From Elmis aenea (Eukaryota; Arthropoda; Insecta; Coleoptera; Elmidae), in the NCBI GenBank assembly GCA_947652605.1, contig OX393576.1:61232966-61296965 (forward strand): DNA of 64,000 nucleotides, written 5' to 3'. A program made the position numbers and the translations under genes. The notes beneath the pieces were generated by a model. That model searched no databases. It was not told the origin of the DNA and was given only the letters and a program-made list of their open reading frames with translations. This document shows positions 60,112 through 64,000 of the stretch, one piece after another. Position 1 is the stretch's first letter. Each line of letters opens with the position of its first letter.

Positions 60112-62598
60112 TATAAGAAAAACAAGCACAAATTAAAATCGCAGTAAATCATTAATTTCTTTAAATAAGAGAAAACAAAATACAGAATTACTTTTTGCAT
60201 AAAAACTCATTTTGAAAATTATTACTATAGTTTTAAAAAACTTTTAAATTAGCATTCCATATCGTCAAAGACCAAAAGATTTATGACTTATTCTGTTTTG
60301 TGTCCACTAAAGTAATGTGACGCATAAAAAAAGGCAAATTTTAAAGCAAATTAAAGCATAAACATTCAATTATTAGGGTTGCTACACACACAAAGTGATT
60401 ATACAAAATAAACCCAGCACCAAACTCTTCAGTTTTGTGTTAGTTTGGTCGCTTCAAAATAAGAGTTAAAGGTCATATCACTGTTAATATTTCTTCGGAG
60501 AACACTCCGCGTAAGAATATTATTTATTTTACCTCGTATTATTTTAATCATTGGTAGTAATAACTTAATTTAGTATACTGTATGCAGCAAACACCATAAA
60601 CACAATTAAGAAACAGTCACACAACAGCGACAAACCTGTTATGTATTAAAATATTGTTTATTTTATTTTATTGCCTACCTACTAGCATTCGTCTACTACA
60701 AACTACAACTATGAATAGCAGCGTAATCACCAGAGAAATTACATAAGCCACACACCATACAAACTGTGTTCCCTCTGAACTATGCTCATAAAACAAGCAA
60801 AGATTTTATTAGCATTTACTTAGCTATACACCTATACAAACGTATCAGTTGTTTATTTTTTGATAAACCTACGTTACCTCCATTTAAAAAACCCAAAATA
60901 TAATTTTACTGTACACATTAGTAGGTTGAAATATTTAAACAACAAAGTACTGCTCTAAACTCGTCTCAGTTTTAAGTGCTTAAGATTTTAGTTAACTGGT
61001 GTCCACATTGTAAGCCAAATAAAAATAAATAACACATCCACAATGTTGAGTAATTGAACTTAAGACAAGATGTTACAGCATCTGCACGACTTGAACCTGT
61101 AACGACTATTTAATATTCCAAATAAACTGATACAGTTTCTGTTAAAGCGTGTTCTGCACTCGAGAGAAACATATGCAATTATTCCAATAAATCTGGTTTG
61201 TCGGTCTGGTTGTTTACATTTGCATTAGATTACGGTTAGTTTTCTTTATTATTTAAAATACATTACACACACTAATTGCGACGGCCGGCTTCGTTTCAGC
61301 GTGGGAACTAATGGATATTCAGAATATGTATCTAAAACACGAGTGTATTCCCAGTAATGGTTTCATACTTAGTATTCACCGAGTACCTCTAAATTCTGTT
61401 CGTAAAAATTGGACGTGTGAAATCAACACAAATAAACTTGGTTCACACCCAGTGCAATACCCGGCGCATTCAAAGCAAAGGAAGTAGATCAATTTTCTCG
61501 TTATTATGTTACGTAATACCTAAACAATTGCTATATAATTTACCTACTTGATAAACGCAACAATAAACACATTTCCATCAATAATTTCCTTAATTCCATA
61601 TATTAAACTTAAAGCACAAAAAGAAGTGGTTCTCAACATGGGTTGCATGAACCTCCTGCAAGAACCATGCTGCATATTCAAAGCGAAAATTAGTTTGAAT
61701 GAATTCACACCAAGATAATCAATTTAAAATTACATATAAAAAGTCCATTAACACAATTTTCACTGGCTGCGAAACGAAAAGACATCATTAAAAAAAGTTT
61801 TCGAAATTTTTAAGAAAAAAGCAACTGCTTGCGCTAAGTATATCATTGAAAATGTACCCACAACTGAAAAACTCACTTATAAGTAGTACAAGAAAATAAT
61901 ACTTAAGTCACTTCCACTGGAAATTCTATTTCATTAAGCTCTCGTAAATAACTTTATTGTTTGTAAACAGCAATTTCTTTTAATTATATTGGACACAACA
62001 GCTTCACCTAGAGTGCTATTTAAACCATCATCGACTCGTTTTTGTTCGACAAGATTACATTTGCTATAAACAAAACATCCAGTCGTTTAATTTAAACCGA
62101 CCTGCACCCCTTTAGAGTCTTAAGTTTAGACAGTTGGTGAACAAAAGCTGTTAATTCAATACGATTCAATTTAAAATGACACAAAAGTTTATAGACAATA
62201 GACAAAAATATACCAGAAACTTAAACAGCAACTGTAATATTTATTTATTCTGAAACATAATTAAATATTTACTACACAATTGAAAAGTGCAAACGTATAA
62301 GTAATATTTACTAAGTTAATATACATGGTCTAGTACTTTTTGAATGATGCGATGCATAAAGTATGAACACAGTTATACACAATATGGAGTTCTATGTATA
62401 ATTTTCTTGTTAAAAATCAAGTTGTTGCTGTATTTTACGACTTTATGAAATCATAATTGACTAAATGACATTTATTTACCGTACACTTTTAAGTTTTTTT
62501 GTGATGCACAAGTCTGAAACACAATTTCAAATTAAAAAAATCTGTTTTCATTGCAGATCGAACATATTTTTATAGTTTGTGTATAAGGCATTATAGGA
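60112..62598. other. Intronic AT-rich sequence, no exon seen
   Basis: A GTGGTTCTCAACATGGGTTG string at 61626-61645 resembles a hAT left end, but the inverse end was not found. No exon with PAN or ZP cysteine pattern was recognised. Confidence 0.45.
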
Positions 62599-62606
62599 CT
62601 GCATAT

Positions 62607-63948
62607 CAGTGTTTCTCAAACTATGGGTCGCGACCCAAAATTGGATCGCGTTAAATTTTTATTGTGTCGCGAAACGGAACTGTTTTGATAAAAATACAAT
62701 GAAAAATAAAAACAAAAATAAAAAATAAATAGAAAAAATATCTTTTACATTAATTTCTAATATTAGAGTAAAGTGCCCTAATATGGAATACTTTTTTGTA
62801 TTCGGCAATAATATTCACATTTATTCAACAAATTTTGCAAAAAAAAATTATAAAGAATTTGTAATGAATACTCAACACATTACTCGAATTCTGGTACGAT
62901 ATTACTGTAGATATTTCTTATATAGCGATTTTTTTTTAAATGTTACTACTATTCCATATTAAGCTCCCGGGAACCTAATATGGAATGGTAGGGGTTCTTA
63001 ATATGGAATATAGAATTATATAGGAAATATACATTAAAATAAACAACTGCTCATAGATTAATCTTTTATTTCTTTTTGATTTACATTATTACTTAAACCA
63101 AACCAAAACTCTGTTATTTATGTAAATTAAATTATAATGCAAGTGTAATTCGAACTAATGTTGATAATTTATTTATTTTTCAATAGAATTGTTTTTTAGG
63201 GTATTTTGCACATTTTTCGTGTGCCCCTTTCTGACACTTTTGACACTGAACCCATATTCCTGTACTTAGTGATCATAATCATATATAAGGCACCTCTATG
63301 TATTCCATATTAGGCATCAATGTGACATTTCAAAAATCGGTATATGTGAAACATGAAATGGCCCCAATAAAAATTTTGGTCTATTTAATTGAAATGTAAA
63401 GGTTCATGCTAAATAAACACTAAATAAACATGTAATAAAATATTTTATATCATTTACGCTAGCAAATAATATTTTGCACTGAGAGATTTAGCCTAAAAAC
63501 TCAGTAGCAGGTCAAAAATATATTTGAAACTGTTAGGTAATCTAGTGAATATTTTTTAACTATTTTACATTTGGGAATGTGTGATCAATGTACAAATAGG
63601 TACATATACTTTTCAACAGATATCGCTTATTCATTGTCATAAAACTGATGTATTCCATAATAGGTAACTGTTCCATATTAGGGCACTTTACTCTAATTAT
63701 TAGATTTTGAAACATGTTAATTTCTGGATTTTCAGCAATGATTGTGACGAAAACTAAGTTTAGAAAAAATATTAATAAAATATAATAAAGGTATTTTTTC
63801 AAAAATTTTCTTGCGGGGATGGAGACCCCCCTTCCTGCATCCCATCACCGTGAGCGCTTCGAGCAAAAATTTGCTTGGGCCCTCTCGTCGTACTCTCATT
63901 TCTAAAAAATAAATTTGGATCGCGTGTTTAAAAGTTTGAAAAACGCTG
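62607..63948. mobile_element. hAT-type element in the PAN/ZP intron, with nested foldback
   Basis: CAGTGTTTCTCAAACTATGG at the left and AGTTTGAAAAACGCTG at the right are Charlie-like imperfect inverted repeats. CTGCATAT (62599-62606) and CTGTATAT (63949-63956) form a 7 of 8 duplication. GGATCGCGT/ATTGGATCGCG subterminal blocks fit the same ends. Most of the interior is a second element (62764-63695). No transposase is recognised. Confidence 0.85.
62764..63695. mobile_element. Nested element with TAGAGTAAAGTGCCC ends and repeated TTCCATATTA motifs
   Basis: TAGAGTAAAGTGCCCTAATA at the left mirrors TATTAGGGCACTTTACTCTA-type sequence at the right (TIR about 25 bases). The decamer TTCCATATTA or its inverse occurs near 62776, 62952, 62983, 63002, 63303 and 63670, and once as TTCCATAATA near 63653. 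No transposase frame is recognised. The open frame at 63560-63802 spans the boundary and is not a gene. Confidence 0.78.
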
Positions 63949-64000
63949 CTGTATATTATGAAAGTGTTGTAGGTCGACTGTTCCTTGTTTCGACATTATT

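Larger units (their letters stand above)
59203..64000 (+). other. First coding-region intron of the PAN/ZP-type gene, continuing past the window
   Basis: The intron opens with GTAAGC. I found no downstream exon with the expected cysteine pattern before the window edge, so the intron is at least 4.8 kb. It contains a Tc1/mariner-like MITE (59456-60111), a possible hAT end near 61625, and a hAT element (62607-63948). The rest is AT-rich with no other gene seen. Confidence 0.6.

Noticed and set aside
61622..61660. hAT left end (GTGGTTCTCAACATGGG)
   Set aside because: No right end or target duplication could be paired with it.

Overview
This window looks like AT-rich, gene-poor nuclear DNA of an insect (a beetle is my weak guess from the repeat content). 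No bacterial operons, ribosome binding sites, phage genes or CRISPR arrays are visible. The evidence for an insect is one intact spliced exon of an arthropod cuticle-type PAN/ZP secreted protein, together with the mobile-element set: hAT elements with 8-bp target duplications, Tc1/mariner-like elements with CAGGGTG ends at TA, a piggyBac-like element at TTAA, a tRNA-derived SINE and 3' ends of non-LTR retrotransposons. Because this is a eukaryotic genome, most long ORFs here are chance or transposon relics.

Host gene content. The only coding exon I can defend is at 58850-59202 on the plus strand. It has a polypyrimidine tract and acceptor, a short 5' leader, an ATG, a signal peptide, a proline-rich linker, five cysteines of a PAN/apple domain, and a donor that splits a glycine codon (phase 1). 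The upstream leader exon(s) and downstream exons were not found, so the introns are long. The next one runs at least 4.8 kb to the window edge and contains a Tc1/mariner-like MITE (59456-60111) and a hAT element (62607-63948).

Mobile elements, left to right. 1826-3507 is a giant near-perfect foldback element. 3705-4826 is a hAT element with transposase relics. 6655-7806 is a hAT-like 5' fragment followed by a TA MITE. Non-LTR retrotransposon relics on the minus strand lie at 10035-10294, 12224-12545 (with a CTAA-type 3' tail) and 28620-29262. 14305-15487, 20026-23061 and 48512-49438 are three copies of one foldback family; the middle copy carries two later insertions, a hAT with a perfect 8-bp duplication and a second foldback. 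24380-25371 is a decayed hAT transposase. 36663-38175 and 56667-57813 are long-TIR mariner-like elements with dead DDE transposase fragments. 38823-39770 is a hAT-like fragment with two further short hAT-type insertions. 41444-42841 and 46728-46943 are hAT-type elements with duplications. 51211-52323 is an internally deleted piggyBac-like element. 53440-54003 is a tandem array with a period of about 184 bp. 54570-54810 is a SINE. 62607-63948 is a hAT element with a nested foldback.

The most unusual item is at 13454-14045 on the minus strand. It is a GC-richer broken coding remnant, with several stops and at least two frameshifts, that matches no element family I recognise. An endogenised viral or other foreign gene is one possible reading. 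The remaining stretches are AT-rich DNA in which I see no gene; they are listed so that gaps are explicit.
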